Notes under the pieces: generated by a model | What the model was told of the DNA's origin: nothing | The model's database searches: none | What the model saw: only the letters and a program-made list of their open reading frames with translations | Translations under genes and position numbers: made by a program | Assembly: GCF_001625655.1 (NCBI RefSeq) | Contig: NZ_AUYB01000100.1 | Span: 62,001 to 126,000 of the forward strand | DNA: 64,000 nt | Reading direction: 5' to 3' | From: Pseudoalteromonas luteoviolacea DSM 6061 | GTDB taxonomy: Bacteria > Pseudomonadota > Gammaproteobacteria > Enterobacterales > Alteromonadaceae | Part shown: in pieces, positions 19,001 through 27,384 of the stretch | Position numbering within the stretch: the first letter of the stretch is position 1 | Layout: each line of letters starts with the position of its first letter

Positions 19001-19230
19001 ACACGAAGACCTTTAGCGATGAACGCACCAGAGTCATTTGTTACGAAGTGGCTCACTGTACCAGTGGGTTCGTGAATTACAGTTACTTTAACGTTTGCGG
19101 CTGCGCTACCTTCAGGTGTTGTTATTTTGCCTCGCATCGCAGATGAAGTGTCTGAAGCAAAAGCTGAAGCAGATACGCCTAGGGCTAGGACTAAAGCACC
19201 AGCTACCTTAGTTAAGCGAACGTTTTTCAT
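16018..19230 (-). CDS. TonB-dependent receptor, Oar-like, with N-terminal carboxypeptidase-regulatory-like domain
   Basis: 1070 residues from ATG 19230 (MKNVRLTKVAGALVLALGVS signal peptide; the 16 extra codons upstream are unlikely). After the signal comes a beta-sandwich regulatory-like domain (GKITTPEGSAAANVKVTVIH...), then a plug domain (GSSSVFGEDTIKNMPSFNNDLKDVARLNP...TVDGIGQND) and a 22-strand-type barrel ending in the aromatic KIGVRYTF. This is the Oar family, large outer-membrane receptors taking up oligomers or peptides by TonB energy. It follows the S1/P1 nuclease gene on the same strand with a 60-nt gap, so the two are probably co-transcribed. Substrate unknown. Confidence 0.9.
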   Translation of the reverse strand: MKNVRLTKVAGALVLALGVSASAFASDTSSAMRGKITTPEGSAAANVKVTVIHEPTGTVSHFVTNDSGAFIAKGLRVGGPYKVILDSDAYSDTELDNIFLDLGQTRRVTSQLEPKKIETIQVSGYKIVQQAGGSSSVFGEDTIKNMPSFNNDLKDVARLNPLATVSGNGELTIAGNNPRTNSFTVDGIGQNDDFGLSFGGYPTQQPPVALDAVEQVSVDAAPFSAKKGNFGGGTINAVTKSGSNEYTFTGFYEFSNPSLAGKLDSINENSGELDEDGHRTFETVSSDSILNEKRFGFSTGGAIVKDELFYFVNYNAWRQTEELSYGWEGEGTTHEHNVSLEDYTRFTNILRDTYGLTDELGGDPENSNDTLLVKLSWNINDAHRADFTYQWQDDNQDREYSDGGDEVRLASRRFTEEKTFNNFSTKVYSDWTDSLSTEIGLAYKDVSSESVNNSDLGTVSVNIADGRGPGFEFGRDEFRHTNKSETETIALTFDGTYFYGDHEINFGAHLESLRLYNLFAANTKGSWQFDSLEDFAAGTIEEFSYRNAYTNNSDDLAYDATRKQFAIYVEDKFYPTDDLELNVGLRYERLSSSDKPNLNQAFLNTYGFSNQENLDGLDIILPRIGFKYYATEALTINGGIGRFQGGIPNVWYNNPYQNDGITYVSAPQSALDAYVEANNALAAGSDSKITAAGFGSVPTPVQGSLVQGAGSTNYTDPNFELPSSIRAQVGFDYEFDSEMLGDGFKWSAELSYHKKENEAVWRNTALKEVGKSADGRIIYDSIYSGDAAENFDIVMTNADEDVRSIIFTTSLAKEWDSGLYVSATYTHQDIEDVSPGSSSRAQSNYKHAVTQSRNVDHVSTGYYEIEHSFKVNLSYSTQFFDGYNSQFNVFFERRSGRPFSYVMGFFRDGAFGDTRDFYSNSAYLAYIPSGADDANVNWEESGISWNELETLLNRAGISERGQILERNTYKQPWVTSMDISFKQEIPGFYDDHKAQLYVMIENFANMLNSDWGQERRLQFPNQAVYDFGGLDDDGKLILDSRFRGSDVRNYNQIDDNKSAWRAKIGVRYTF

Positions 19231-19290
19231 TATGTTGTTTCCCGTGTTATTAGGTTTATCAGTTAGTTTAAATATCATTTTTCAAAACTC

Positions 19291-20127
19291 TTATCGTTTT
19301 GCTAGAGCATTAACTAAAGGTTTTGAGTTTTTGTCAAAAATTTGGTTTAACAAGCCAGCCAATCTAATACCACCTTGTTGCAGGCGCGTTTTAATCATCG
19401 GCGTATGCTTATATATATAACCCCAACTTATTTCAGTTTCATTGCTCTCATATATTTCTTCTGCAATTCGGTTAGATTCTAATAACCAATCAGAAGGAGC
19501 ACTATTTAAATAGTTGGCGATTACATTTTTATTAGAAGTTGTTAAAAATTGAGTCAACTCAGTATATGAAAGCCTTTCGTGTTCAACCAATTCAGTGTCA
19601 AACACCTTATGTAGGTTTGATGGCTTGCCAAAAAACTCAACTTTTATTTTGTTGCCGCCATGGTCCGCAGCTCTACCAGCATGAAATGGTTGATGTGCAT
19701 CACCAACTAAATGAACTAGGAACTTTAAAGCAAATTGCTTGTCTATTAAGTCTGAGGAGGGATCTTTAAGTACATTGGCTGTGTAATGAATACCATCAAG
19801 GATATGCTTCACTTCGTTCTTTTCTGAAATGAGTGCGTTATTGTGTTCATGCATCAGCTCTGGCTTATCAATATTGATGTAGTGCCATTTGCCAGCTTGC
19901 CTACGCCAAAAGTGCTCTGGATTGGAGCGCATTTCGTCAGGCCAAGTGGAGACTTCTGCAAGCGAGTCATCACCTAAGATAAGTTGAACATGAGAAGACG
20001 CGTTAGGCGTTAGATGGTTTTGCGCTAACTCACCAATTACTCTGTGGCCGTTTTGGCCCCACGCAAAAACGGAGCTACTCAGTAACCCCAATGAAACAGC
20101 TAAAACTTTAATTGAACTTCTTAACAT
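19291..20127 (-). CDS. Secreted S1/P1-type nuclease
   Basis: 278 residues. The signal peptide (to about residue 22) leaves Trp23 as mature N-terminus (A|WGQNGHRV); in this family the N-terminal Trp and nearby His are zinc ligands. The core motif HLVGDAHQPFHAGRAADHGGN holds further zinc ligands and WPDEMR lies near residue 63. The enzymes degrade single-stranded DNA and RNA and remove 3'-phosphates. It sits upstream of the Oar-like receptor gene in the same direction, and an UshA-like nucleotidase is 2 kb away, consistent with nucleic-acid scavenging. Confidence 0.92.
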   Translation of the reverse strand: MLRSSIKVLAVSLGLLSSSVFAWGQNGHRVIGELAQNHLTPNASSHVQLILGDDSLAEVSTWPDEMRSNPEHFWRRQAGKWHYINIDKPELMHEHNNALISEKNEVKHILDGIHYTANVLKDPSSDLIDKQFALKFLVHLVGDAHQPFHAGRAADHGGNKIKVEFFGKPSNLHKVFDTELVEHERLSYTELTQFLTTSNKNVIANYLNSAPSDWLLESNRIAEEIYESNETEISWGYIYKHTPMIKTRLQQGGIRLAGLLNQIFDKNSKPLVNALAKR

Positions 20128-20324
20128 TACTAACTCTATACGTTGTGATGCTGGATGTAACCAGTCATTCCAATGAGGTCAATTGTCCGGATTTTTTCGC
20201 AAAATAAAAGGAGTCAATGAGATTCATAATTTCTTATTAATAAAGCATTTAAAACAATGGTTTATCTTTTATTGGTAAAATTACCTGTTGCAATAAGTAA
20301 TAAAAATTGATCTAATAAGCATGG

Positions 20325-21236
20325 TTGAAGGAAAAGAAAATCATCAATGTGAAATACAATCTCAATTTAAGCAATAATACAACCATTGTTACAGTTTTGT
20401 TTCTGTCTATTTGGGCCTGCTGGTTTTTAGCTGAGCAGCTTAATGGTGGTCAAGCTCTGGACTTCCCGCCAGTCATGCAAAAGCATGTTCAATGTAAAAC
20501 TCGTTCTGTTTCTAACACGCAGGTATTTAGTGTGCATGTTCCAATCAAAAGCTTGGCAGTGTCTTTGGCTCCTCAACTGTGTGAGGATCCTATATTGGCA
20601 AAACAATACGGCGTTGTTGAAGTTTGGTGGAGCGGTAACTTAGCGGAACAAATAGACTTTATTGCTAAAGGATTAGCTGATTTGACCTTATCAAAAGATA
20701 ACGTAATGAAAGCATTGATGGCTGAATCTACTTATAGTTATATGCCGGTTATCGGGTATCCAACATATACTGCATTTTTTATCTCTAATAGAGAAAAACC
20801 CAAGTTTGAAAAAGCTTACTTTCTCGATAAGCGGATAGGTCTGCTTGATTATCCGACGAGTCGATCTGGGCATATCATCCCTAAAAAAGCGTTCAAAAGT
20901 TTAGACATCGATGTGGATACCTTGAATATTCAGTATGTGAGCTCACATCAAATCTTACGTGACAAACTAGCAGCGGGAAAACTTGATATTATCGCTAGTT
21001 ATTGGAATGAATCTGATGAGCGATACTTTTCCAAAAATTATATTACTCCAATTGGTGAAAATATCAGTGGTAGCAAATGGTATCTTAAAATGCTGAATGA
21101 CAATACAGAGCTAGCTTGTTCTTTACAAAATGTACTCCAGCGCGTCGCTAAAGATGGTGGTTCAAGTTACTTCAACACTGTGGACCAATTTTGGCAATGT
21201 GATTCATTTCCTTATAACTTCTTAGGTGAAAGTTAA
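20325..21236 (+). CDS. PhnD-like (phosphonate/phosphate-type) periplasmic binding protein, membrane-anchored
   Basis: 303 residues in the open frame, which begins with TTG at 20325; no in-frame ATG is near, and GTG at 20349 is an alternative. One hydrophobic segment (TTIVTVLFLSIWACWFLA, about residues 19-37) lacks a clear cleavage site and probably anchors the protein. The rest follows the PhnD/family 12 binding-protein layout: VEVWWSGNLAEQIDFIAKGLADLTL, YPTYTAFFIS, a RIGLLDYPTSRSGHIIPKKAFKSL segment like the PhnD SRSG/STSG ligand loop, and RDKLAAGKLDIIASYW. No ABC permease follows. Its stop overlaps the next start by one base (TAATG), so the two form one translation unit. A sensory role is inferred. 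Confidence 0.75.
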   Translation: MKEKKIINVKYNLNLSNNTTIVTVLFLSIWACWFLAEQLNGGQALDFPPVMQKHVQCKTRSVSNTQVFSVHVPIKSLAVSLAPQLCEDPILAKQYGVVEVWWSGNLAEQIDFIAKGLADLTLSKDNVMKALMAESTYSYMPVIGYPTYTAFFISNREKPKFEKAYFLDKRIGLLDYPTSRSGHIIPKKAFKSLDIDVDTLNIQYVSSHQILRDKLAAGKLDIIASYWNESDERYFSKNYITPIGENISGSKWYLKMLNDNTELACSLQNVLQRVAKDGGSSYFNTVDQFWQCDSFPYNFLGES

Positions 21237-22159
21237 TGATTACATTAAAACAAGTTTCTGTGTTTACGCTTTTTTTAATATTGTTTCTTTTTATATTTAA
21301 CCAATCAAGTAAATATACAATAAATGATAATATTTTACGTGATATTCAAAGCGTAAAATTACGAGTGGCAATAGATAGAGCTAGATTGTCTTTAGAAGAC
21401 CCAAATTTAAATTACTCCGGTAATGAAGAAGCATTAAATGAATATATGTTTTCATTAAATGATTTTCTAAAACAGAAGCATAGTCGCGTCAGTTTATCTG
21501 AGGTGTCCAGCAAAGCGCTTTATGCTCAAGAAAACGAAATTGTGGAAGTCTTATCGGGTACCACCTATGAAACTTACTTACGTTTCAAAATCAATGACGA
21601 CCACAAATTACCTTTGTATATTGTGCCCTTTATTTTTGCGGTACTTAACTTTGCTGTATTACGCAGCATAAGTAGGCGCAGGTTTAAAGCGCAAATCGTC
21701 AAAAGCGCTGGGCCAGTTGTAGATGAGAAGCCAATTTTGCAAATTGATTTATACTCAAAGTCGCTTCATTTGTCTGGCGACAAAGAGCGCAAAGTTCAGC
21801 TTGCAAATAAACCGTTGTGCTTTTATCTTGCACTTATAGAGTTTTGTGAGTCAAATCCGGAATCACCTTTAAACCAAAACAAGGAGTTACCTGAAGAGTT
21901 ACTGGAATTGGCCGATAAGTACTTTCATCGATTGATCTCGCTTGGCCACACTATAAGAAAGCGTCCAAACTTTTCAAATAGTTTAGAAAAGACCTTAAGT
22001 GAAATTAGGGCTGCATTAGATGAGCTTTTATCAAATGCGCCAGAGCTAAAATCTAAATACTATCCACCAAAAGCACATGGTGAGGGCTCTCGTTCTAAGT
22101 TACATAGTTATGCGTTGACTAGCGTAAAAAGTGAAGATGTGGAAATTATTGGTAGGTAA
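21236..22159 (+). CDS. Two-pass inner-membrane protein with periplasmic and cytoplasmic domains, unknown family
   Basis: 307 residues. Helix 1 about residues 5-21 (QVSVFTLFLILFLFIF), periplasmic region about 22-120, helix 2 about 123-143 (LPLYIVPFIFAVLNFAVL) followed by RSISRRRFK, so the C-terminal 160 residues are cytoplasmic by the positive-inside rule. The cytoplasmic part (ILQIDLYSKSLHL, VQLANKPLCFYLALIEFC, then a helical KTLSEIRAALDELL) shows a strand-strand-helix opening that recalls winged-helix effector domains, but I see no firm family match. Coupled to the PhnD-like gene; together they look like a sensor pair that signals across the membrane. Confidence 0.7.
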   Translation: MITLKQVSVFTLFLILFLFIFNQSSKYTINDNILRDIQSVKLRVAIDRARLSLEDPNLNYSGNEEALNEYMFSLNDFLKQKHSRVSLSEVSSKALYAQENEIVEVLSGTTYETYLRFKINDDHKLPLYIVPFIFAVLNFAVLRSISRRRFKAQIVKSAGPVVDEKPILQIDLYSKSLHLSGDKERKVQLANKPLCFYLALIEFCESNPESPLNQNKELPEELLELADKYFHRLISLGHTIRKRPNFSNSLEKTLSEIRAALDELLSNAPELKSKYYPPKAHGEGSRSKLHSYALTSVKSEDVEIIGR

Positions 22160-22167
22160 AAGAGAAA

Positions 22168-22187
22168 GGCACATATACCTATGTGCC
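22168..22187. terminator. Terminator between convergent genes
   Basis: GGCACATA-TACC-TATGTGCC stem-loop, 9 nt past the stop at 22159 and 9 nt from the stop of the opposing gene; T-rich on the minus-strand side. Confidence 0.65.
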
Positions 22188-22196
22188 CAACTAACT

Positions 22197-23780
22197 TTAT
22201 AGCTCGTTAACTTTAATTGGTGAGTGCTTTTCTATATAAATACGAAGCGCTTGTGCATCAGTTAAATCGGTGACTTGGTAGTTTTCATACTCAGATATAG
22301 CAGGGTAGCCATCACCACCAGACGCATTATAGCTATTTATACTCATTCTATATGTGCGGTCAATATTAAAAGGCTTTCCATTTATTGAGTTTATGTGTAT
22401 TTCACCTTCTCTCAAGTCAAAATCAATTTTGTGGTATTGAAGGTAAGCGCCAGCATCTGATGGGAAGCTAGCCACAACATTCATGTAGTTTACAAGATCG
22501 GCACCTTGCCAATCGATGTAAGCAACACGATTTTTAAATGGGTGTACAGTTAGGATATCTTTATAGCTAATCTCACCAGCTTTAATACTTGCACGAATGC
22601 CACCTCCACTGATGATACCAAAATCAGCACCGACTGCTTCGGCTTGTGCGCTAATTATCAAATTGGCGATTAAGCTTTGTTTAAATCTTACCGTGTTTCT
22701 ATTTCCATCCAGATATTGGTCAACTGAGCCCACTGAACCTGCGAGTTTTAATGCCCCTTTCTCTTGATAAGGAAGAAGGAACTCATAGAGCTTTTTGTCT
22801 TTTGCTATTTCATCTTTGATGAAGTGGCCGTGTTCATTTTTTAGATTGACGGGGATTAAATCGTAACTTAAAAGTTCTTTTTTACCGTTTTCAATTTTAA
22901 AAACTGCTTTACCAACGTATTTACCCCATTCATGAGCTTGCATTATCCAAGTGCCGTTTTGTTTGTCAGGCCAACAAGCATCTCCCGGAGTAAAAGAATC
23001 ATTTGGATTACCTTGCTGATCAACGCAAATAGGCTCTTGAGAATGGCCTCCAATGATCATATCAAGCGTTCCTGGCTTCAAAGCTCTTGCTAAAGTGACA
23101 TCACCAGGTGCATTAATACCAAAGCTTGCGTTGTGATAGTGGCCCATATGAGTGACTGCGATAACAACATCGGGGTTGTATTTTGAATTGATTTCGTCAA
23201 CTAGTGGCTGTGTTGCAACAGCTGGTGAAATGAAATCTAAATGTCCAACATACTGCGGGTTAGCTATTTTAGCAGTATCTGTTGTTGTTAAGCCAACAAT
23301 AGCAATCTTTAGGGGTTTTTTTTCAATGATCGCGTAAGGTTGATATGCATGTTGTCGCGTTTTCTTATCAAGTATATTCGCAGATAAAAGCGGGAAATTT
23401 GACCAGGCTATTTGTTTATCAAGCACCGTAAGAGGATTGTCGAATTCATGGTTGCCTATCGCCATTGCATCGTAGCCTATTAGACTCATGCCTTTAAAGT
23501 CTGGCTCAGCAATTTGTAAATCAGACTCAGGCACACCTGTATTTATGTCGCCACCTGATAAAAGAAGCACACTATGACCTTGTTGATTTGCTTCATCACG
23601 TAGTTCATCAATCAATGTCTTCCTAGCCGCCATACCGTATTCGCCATCTTCATTGTGCCAAAAACGACCGTGATGATCATTGGTATGTAATACAGTTAGG
23701 TATTGTGTTTTTTGTGGTGTAGAGCTTAGCTGGCAAGCGGCTAAAAAGGCAATTAATAGAGCCGAAATAATTATGCGCAT
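22197..23780 (-). CDS. ushA: 5'-nucleotidase/UDP-sugar hydrolase, lipoprotein (UshA/NutA type)
   Basis: 527 residues. The lipobox LAAC (Cys16) indicates an outer-membrane lipoprotein, as in Vibrio NutA rather than soluble E. coli UshA. The metallophosphatase domain shows VLHTNDHHGRF (31-40), LSGGDINTG, AIGNHEFDNP, TTTDTA and IGGHSQ; the C-terminal substrate domain shows ISGGGIRASIKAGEIS, the VHPFKN loop and NSYNASGGDGYP. It removes phosphate from extracellular nucleotides so that nucleosides can enter, feeding cdd/udp-type salvage. The symbol is by similarity; nutA would be equally apt. Confidence 0.92.
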   Translation of the reverse strand: MRIIISALLIAFLAACQLSSTPQKTQYLTVLHTNDHHGRFWHNEDGEYGMAARKTLIDELRDEANQQGHSVLLLSGGDINTGVPESDLQIAEPDFKGMSLIGYDAMAIGNHEFDNPLTVLDKQIAWSNFPLLSANILDKKTRQHAYQPYAIIEKKPLKIAIVGLTTTDTAKIANPQYVGHLDFISPAVATQPLVDEINSKYNPDVVIAVTHMGHYHNASFGINAPGDVTLARALKPGTLDMIIGGHSQEPICVDQQGNPNDSFTPGDACWPDKQNGTWIMQAHEWGKYVGKAVFKIENGKKELLSYDLIPVNLKNEHGHFIKDEIAKDKKLYEFLLPYQEKGALKLAGSVGSVDQYLDGNRNTVRFKQSLIANLIISAQAEAVGADFGIISGGGIRASIKAGEISYKDILTVHPFKNRVAYIDWQGADLVNYMNVVASFPSDAGAYLQYHKIDFDLREGEIHINSINGKPFNIDRTYRMSINSYNASGGDGYPAISEYENYQVTDLTDAQALRIYIEKHSPIKVNEL

Positions 23781-23844
23781 AAATTATTTTATAATTCTAG
23801 ATTTATTTATGCGCCTATTTTAAAGCAATTGCACAAAAATGGAA

Positions 23845-24033
23845 TTACAAAGTTTCAGAATTGGTTTGCGCTCTGGAGTCGTAAACAGCCTGTGCTCTTC
23901 TACCCAGCTCTAATTTTGCGATGTTTTGTTTGCTGTGATTTGTTTCGATCATCCAGTTCAAGAAACAAGCTGGCAATTTGCTATATGGTTCTCCCGCATG
24001 AAGTCCGAAATCACAGATATATTCATCAGCCAT
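23845..24033 (-). CDS. Small protein resembling DUF3820 / ExoX C-terminal domain
   Basis: 62 residues. Preceded by AGGGGTAAC, a good ribosome site 5 nt before the ATG. The motif FGLHAGEPYSKLPACFLNWM followed by AKLELGRRAQ matches the FGKxKGxxxxxxPxxYLxW pattern of DUF3820 and of the tail of exodeoxyribonuclease X-like proteins, though with His/Ala in place of the usual Lys. An overlapping plus-strand frame has no such support. Role unknown. Confidence 0.65.
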   Translation of the reverse strand: MADEYICDFGLHAGEPYSKLPACFLNWMIETNHSKQNIAKLELGRRAQAVYDSRAQTNSETL

Positions 24034-24035
24034 AA

Positions 24036-24381
24036 AGTTACCCCTGTTATTTTATCTTTTCACTTGCCTTGTATGTGCGGAACGCTAAGCTGTCCTGCCT
24101 GAATTATCGACAGTTTAGGTGTTTTTGGTAACAAAAAAAACACTTATAGGTAAAAAAATTAATATTTAATTTGTAGGAGCTACATCAGTTTCGATGTCAG
24201 GAGAATAGTACGTAATCTTGCAGCCAAATGGCGTCTCACAATCCGTTACACTTTTTTCCTAATAACAGTTGTACCATTGTAAAATTACAATCAATATAAA
24301 TAGTATCTAAATTTATCAGAAACTTGTCTGACGTTTTTGTCATTGTCATTACAGGTTATCGTAAAAATCTATAGGTAAATA
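24036..24381. other. 346-nt gene-free stretch upstream of the M16 peptidase gene
   Basis: Holds a weak A/T hairpin (GTGTTTTT...AAAAACAC, about 24119-24145) and a 16-bp palindrome ATTGTA-AAAT-TACAAT at 24276-24291, about 90 nt upstream of the downstream ATG, possibly an operator. I see no gene or known RNA. Confidence 0.4.
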
Positions 24382-27255
24382 ATGAAAAAACTTTTTGCTT
24401 TGGGAGCAATTTCACTTGGCTTATTGGCTGGTTGCTCTTTGACAAACCTCTCTCCTTCTCAATCGGCTTTACTAGCGGAGAGCCTAGTTGTAAGCCCCAA
24501 TGATGATCGTCAATACAAGATTTTCACACTTGAAAATGGCATAGACGTTGTTTTGGTTTCTGATCCTAGTGCAGAAAAATCCGCCGCGGCTCTTAGCGTC
24601 GGCGTGGGGCTACTACATGACCCTATGTCACAACAAGGTATGGCACATTACCTTGAACATATGTTGTTTTTAGGAACAGAGCAGTTTCCTGACCCTGATG
24701 AATATTCAGAGTTTATGCAACGAAACGGCGGGAGCCACAATGCATATACGTGGCTAGACGTGACCAATTATATGCTGAAAATTAACAATAATGCGTATGA
24801 TGAAGCTTTAGAACGATTTTCAGACTTCTTCAAAGCGCCTAAACTTTACCCAGAGTATACTGATAAAGAAAAAAATGCAGTGAATGCAGAATGGTCAATG
24901 CGCAGAGAAATGGACTTCTTTGGTCAGTTTAAGCTTGCACGCTCCTTATTAGGAGAGCATCCTGCAAACCGTTTCTTAATTGGTAACTTGGAAACTTTGG
25001 GCGATAAGCCTCAGAGTAATTTGCATCAAGAAACTGTCGATTTTTACAATCAATATTACTCTGCGAACATTATGAAGTTGGCTATGATCTCCAACTTGCC
25101 TATTTCTGAGATGCAAGCCAAAGCCGTAAAGCATTTTAGTAGTATAAAAAACAAAAGCATTGAAGAACCCGTCGTAACTAGCGAAATAAACTTTAAAAAC
25201 GCTGGCAAAAAGCGTATCCATTATCGCCCAAATCAAGATGTAAAATCTTTGAATATTGAGTTTATTATCAAAAATAACATGGCTGATTTTGCGGTTAAGC
25301 CCAATTATTTCATTACATACTTACTAAGCAATGAAATGCAGGGGAGTCCAGCACAACTGCTGAAAGATAAAGGCTGGATTGCTTCGTTAACTGCGTATGA
25401 TTCTCCAAATCATTATGGCAACTATGGGATCATAAACGTGGGTATTGAACTCACAGAAGAGGGTATGAAGCAGCGCGAAGAAATTGTTGCTACAGTAATG
25501 CAGTACATAAATTTGGTCAAAACAGAAGGTGTTGATGAAAAGTACTTTGAGGAAATAAAAACGTCACTTGATAACCAATTCAGATTCTTAGAAAAGCAAG
25601 ACGAGTTTGACTATGTCAGCGAGTTAGCTGCAAATATGCAAGATTACCCATTAAACCACGCGGTTAACGCCGGGTACCATTTTGCTAAGTTTGATCCAAA
25701 GGCGATTAACAATGTATTGGCGCAGCTCAGCCCTGAATCTATGCGAATTTGGTACATCAGTAAAGATGAGCCCGTAGACAGCAAGTTGCATTTTTATGAT
25801 GGCCAGTACAAAGTTGAGGATATATCAAAAAGTGAAATTGCTAAGTGGTCTCAACCTAGCGCATTGGCAATGGAGTTACCAAGTGTAAACCGTTTGCTAC
25901 CAGAAAATTTTGATATAAAAGCTGATAAAAATGCCGCTGACAATGGTGTAGAACAAGTTTATAAAGGAGAGCGTGTTCACGCTTGGCGTAAGTCGAGCGA
26001 AAGGTTTAAGCATCAACCTAAAGGAACACTAGAAGTAGTCATTAATAGTGACACACCTATCAAAAATATAGAAAACAGAGTCGCGGCTCAACTTTGGGTA
26101 GATCTATATCAAATTAAAAAAGCGAAGCTTATCACCGAGGCTCAAGTCGCGGGTATGGGCCTAAACCTGAGCTATGCAAATGGGCTTGTAATGTCGTTAT
26201 CTGGGTTCACGGACAAACAGCCATTATTATTAGAGCAAGCCTTTGCTGATTTTAAAGTTGTACCGACTAAAGAGCAGCTGGAACAAGCAGTTGATAGATT
26301 TGTTCGCAAGATACAAAATCAAAATAAGCAAATACCTTATTATCAAGCTTTTGGTGCTTACAGGCGCTTGACCCGCGGTGGCAACTTCGATCATGAAATG
26401 CTCATTGAAACAGCGAAAAATATGACGCCAGAGCAGTTTACAAAATATCAGAGTGATATTCTAAACAACAATCTGATTCGAGTATTTGGCTACGGGAACT
26501 ACAGTAATACGGATATCAATAATGTGGTTAAATTGCTCGAAGAACAAATTGGAGATGCGCCAAGCCAGCCTAAGTATGTTCGAACGGGATACTGGCAGCC
26601 TAAACAAGGGGAAGTATTAGTTTGGCAAAAAGATGCTGACGTTGCTGATGTGGCAATTGTTGATGTCGCGGTACATCCAAGACCAGGGTATGAACAAAAA
26701 GCGGCAGCACTGATACTTAAAGCACACCTTCGTCAAAAGTCTTTTAATACACTCCGAACGGAAGAGCAGCTAGCCTACGCTGTGGGTGCTTTGTCAACTA
26801 GCATAGATGAGTTCTCTGCTATCGGGTTGTTTATTCAAACTCCAGTTAAAAGTGTAGAGGCAATGCAAAAGCGATTTGATGAGTTTAAGTTAACGTATGC
26901 GAAAGAGCTCGAAGAGCTGACGGAAGACGAGTTCAAAAAAATTAAATCTTCTGTGTTAGCAAACTTAACTGAAGAGCCGAAAAACTTGGCCGAAGAAGCT
27001 CAGCCGATTCTTTCGGATTGGTATCGAGACAAGTTATCCTTTGATTCCGAGCAAAAACTCATCGAAGCGACCAAGCTTGTCACGAAAGAAAATATTAAGC
27101 AGTACTACAACGAAACTCTATTAAATTCGGAAGCCGCTCGTCTTAATATTCAAATACGTGGAAGAAAATTTGCTAATGAGCCATTTGCGACACTTCCTAA
27201 TCAAAAGGTAATTCACTCTCTTTCTGATTTGTATAAGCAGGCACAATATCAATAA
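24382..27255 (+). CDS. M16 family (insulinase/protease III-like) zinc peptidase, lipoprotein
   Basis: 957 residues, the length of pitrilysin-type M16A enzymes. Lipobox LAGC (Cys18) predicts a lipoprotein, whereas E. coli pitrilysin is soluble periplasmic. The inverted zinc motif is intact: HYLEH at 89-93 with the downstream Glu in NAVNAEW. The middle and inactive C-terminal halves (RTEEQLAYAVGAL, typical of insulinase) follow. It degrades peptides in the envelope. Single gene with a strong terminator. Confidence 0.92.
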   Translation: MKKLFALGAISLGLLAGCSLTNLSPSQSALLAESLVVSPNDDRQYKIFTLENGIDVVLVSDPSAEKSAAALSVGVGLLHDPMSQQGMAHYLEHMLFLGTEQFPDPDEYSEFMQRNGGSHNAYTWLDVTNYMLKINNNAYDEALERFSDFFKAPKLYPEYTDKEKNAVNAEWSMRREMDFFGQFKLARSLLGEHPANRFLIGNLETLGDKPQSNLHQETVDFYNQYYSANIMKLAMISNLPISEMQAKAVKHFSSIKNKSIEEPVVTSEINFKNAGKKRIHYRPNQDVKSLNIEFIIKNNMADFAVKPNYFITYLLSNEMQGSPAQLLKDKGWIASLTAYDSPNHYGNYGIINVGIELTEEGMKQREEIVATVMQYINLVKTEGVDEKYFEEIKTSLDNQFRFLEKQDEFDYVSELAANMQDYPLNHAVNAGYHFAKFDPKAINNVLAQLSPESMRIWYISKDEPVDSKLHFYDGQYKVEDISKSEIAKWSQPSALAMELPSVNRLLPENFDIKADKNAADNGVEQVYKGERVHAWRKSSERFKHQPKGTLEVVINSDTPIKNIENRVAAQLWVDLYQIKKAKLITEAQVAGMGLNLSYANGLVMSLSGFTDKQPLLLEQAFADFKVVPTKEQLEQAVDRFVRKIQNQNKQIPYYQAFGAYRRLTRGGNFDHEMLIETAKNMTPEQFTKYQSDILNNNLIRVFGYGNYSNTDINNVVKLLEEQIGDAPSQPKYVRTGYWQPKQGEVLVWQKDADVADVAIVDVAVHPRPGYEQKAAALILKAHLRQKSFNTLRTEEQLAYAVGALSTSIDEFSAIGLFIQTPVKSVEAMQKRFDEFKLTYAKELEELTEDEFKKIKSSVLANLTEEPKNLAEEAQPILSDWYRDKLSFDSEQKLIEATKLVTKENIKQYYNETLLNSEAARLNIQIRGRKFANEPFATLPNQKVIHSLSDLYKQAQYQ

Positions 27256-27263
27256 ATAACAAT

Positions 27264-27290
27264 AAATGCGGCGAGGGTCTCGCCGCATTT
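27264..27290 (+). terminator. Terminator of the M16 peptidase gene
   Basis: Perfect 12-bp stem AAATGCGGCGAG/CTCGCCGCATTT with a 3-nt loop. Confidence 0.85.
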
Positions 27291-27384
27291 ATGTTAAATT
27301 GAAGCTTTGGTAAACAAAGTAAACCAGATACTATGTTTTTACCAAGCTAAGTACATTTTTTGATGAAATGTCTAAGGAGTAAAA

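Noticed and set aside
24324..24349. Three TTGTC(A/T)-like repeats suggesting a Pho box upstream of the M16 peptidase gene
   Set aside because: The repeats start at 24324, 24337 and 24343, spacings of 13 and 6, not the 11-bp period of a Pho box.
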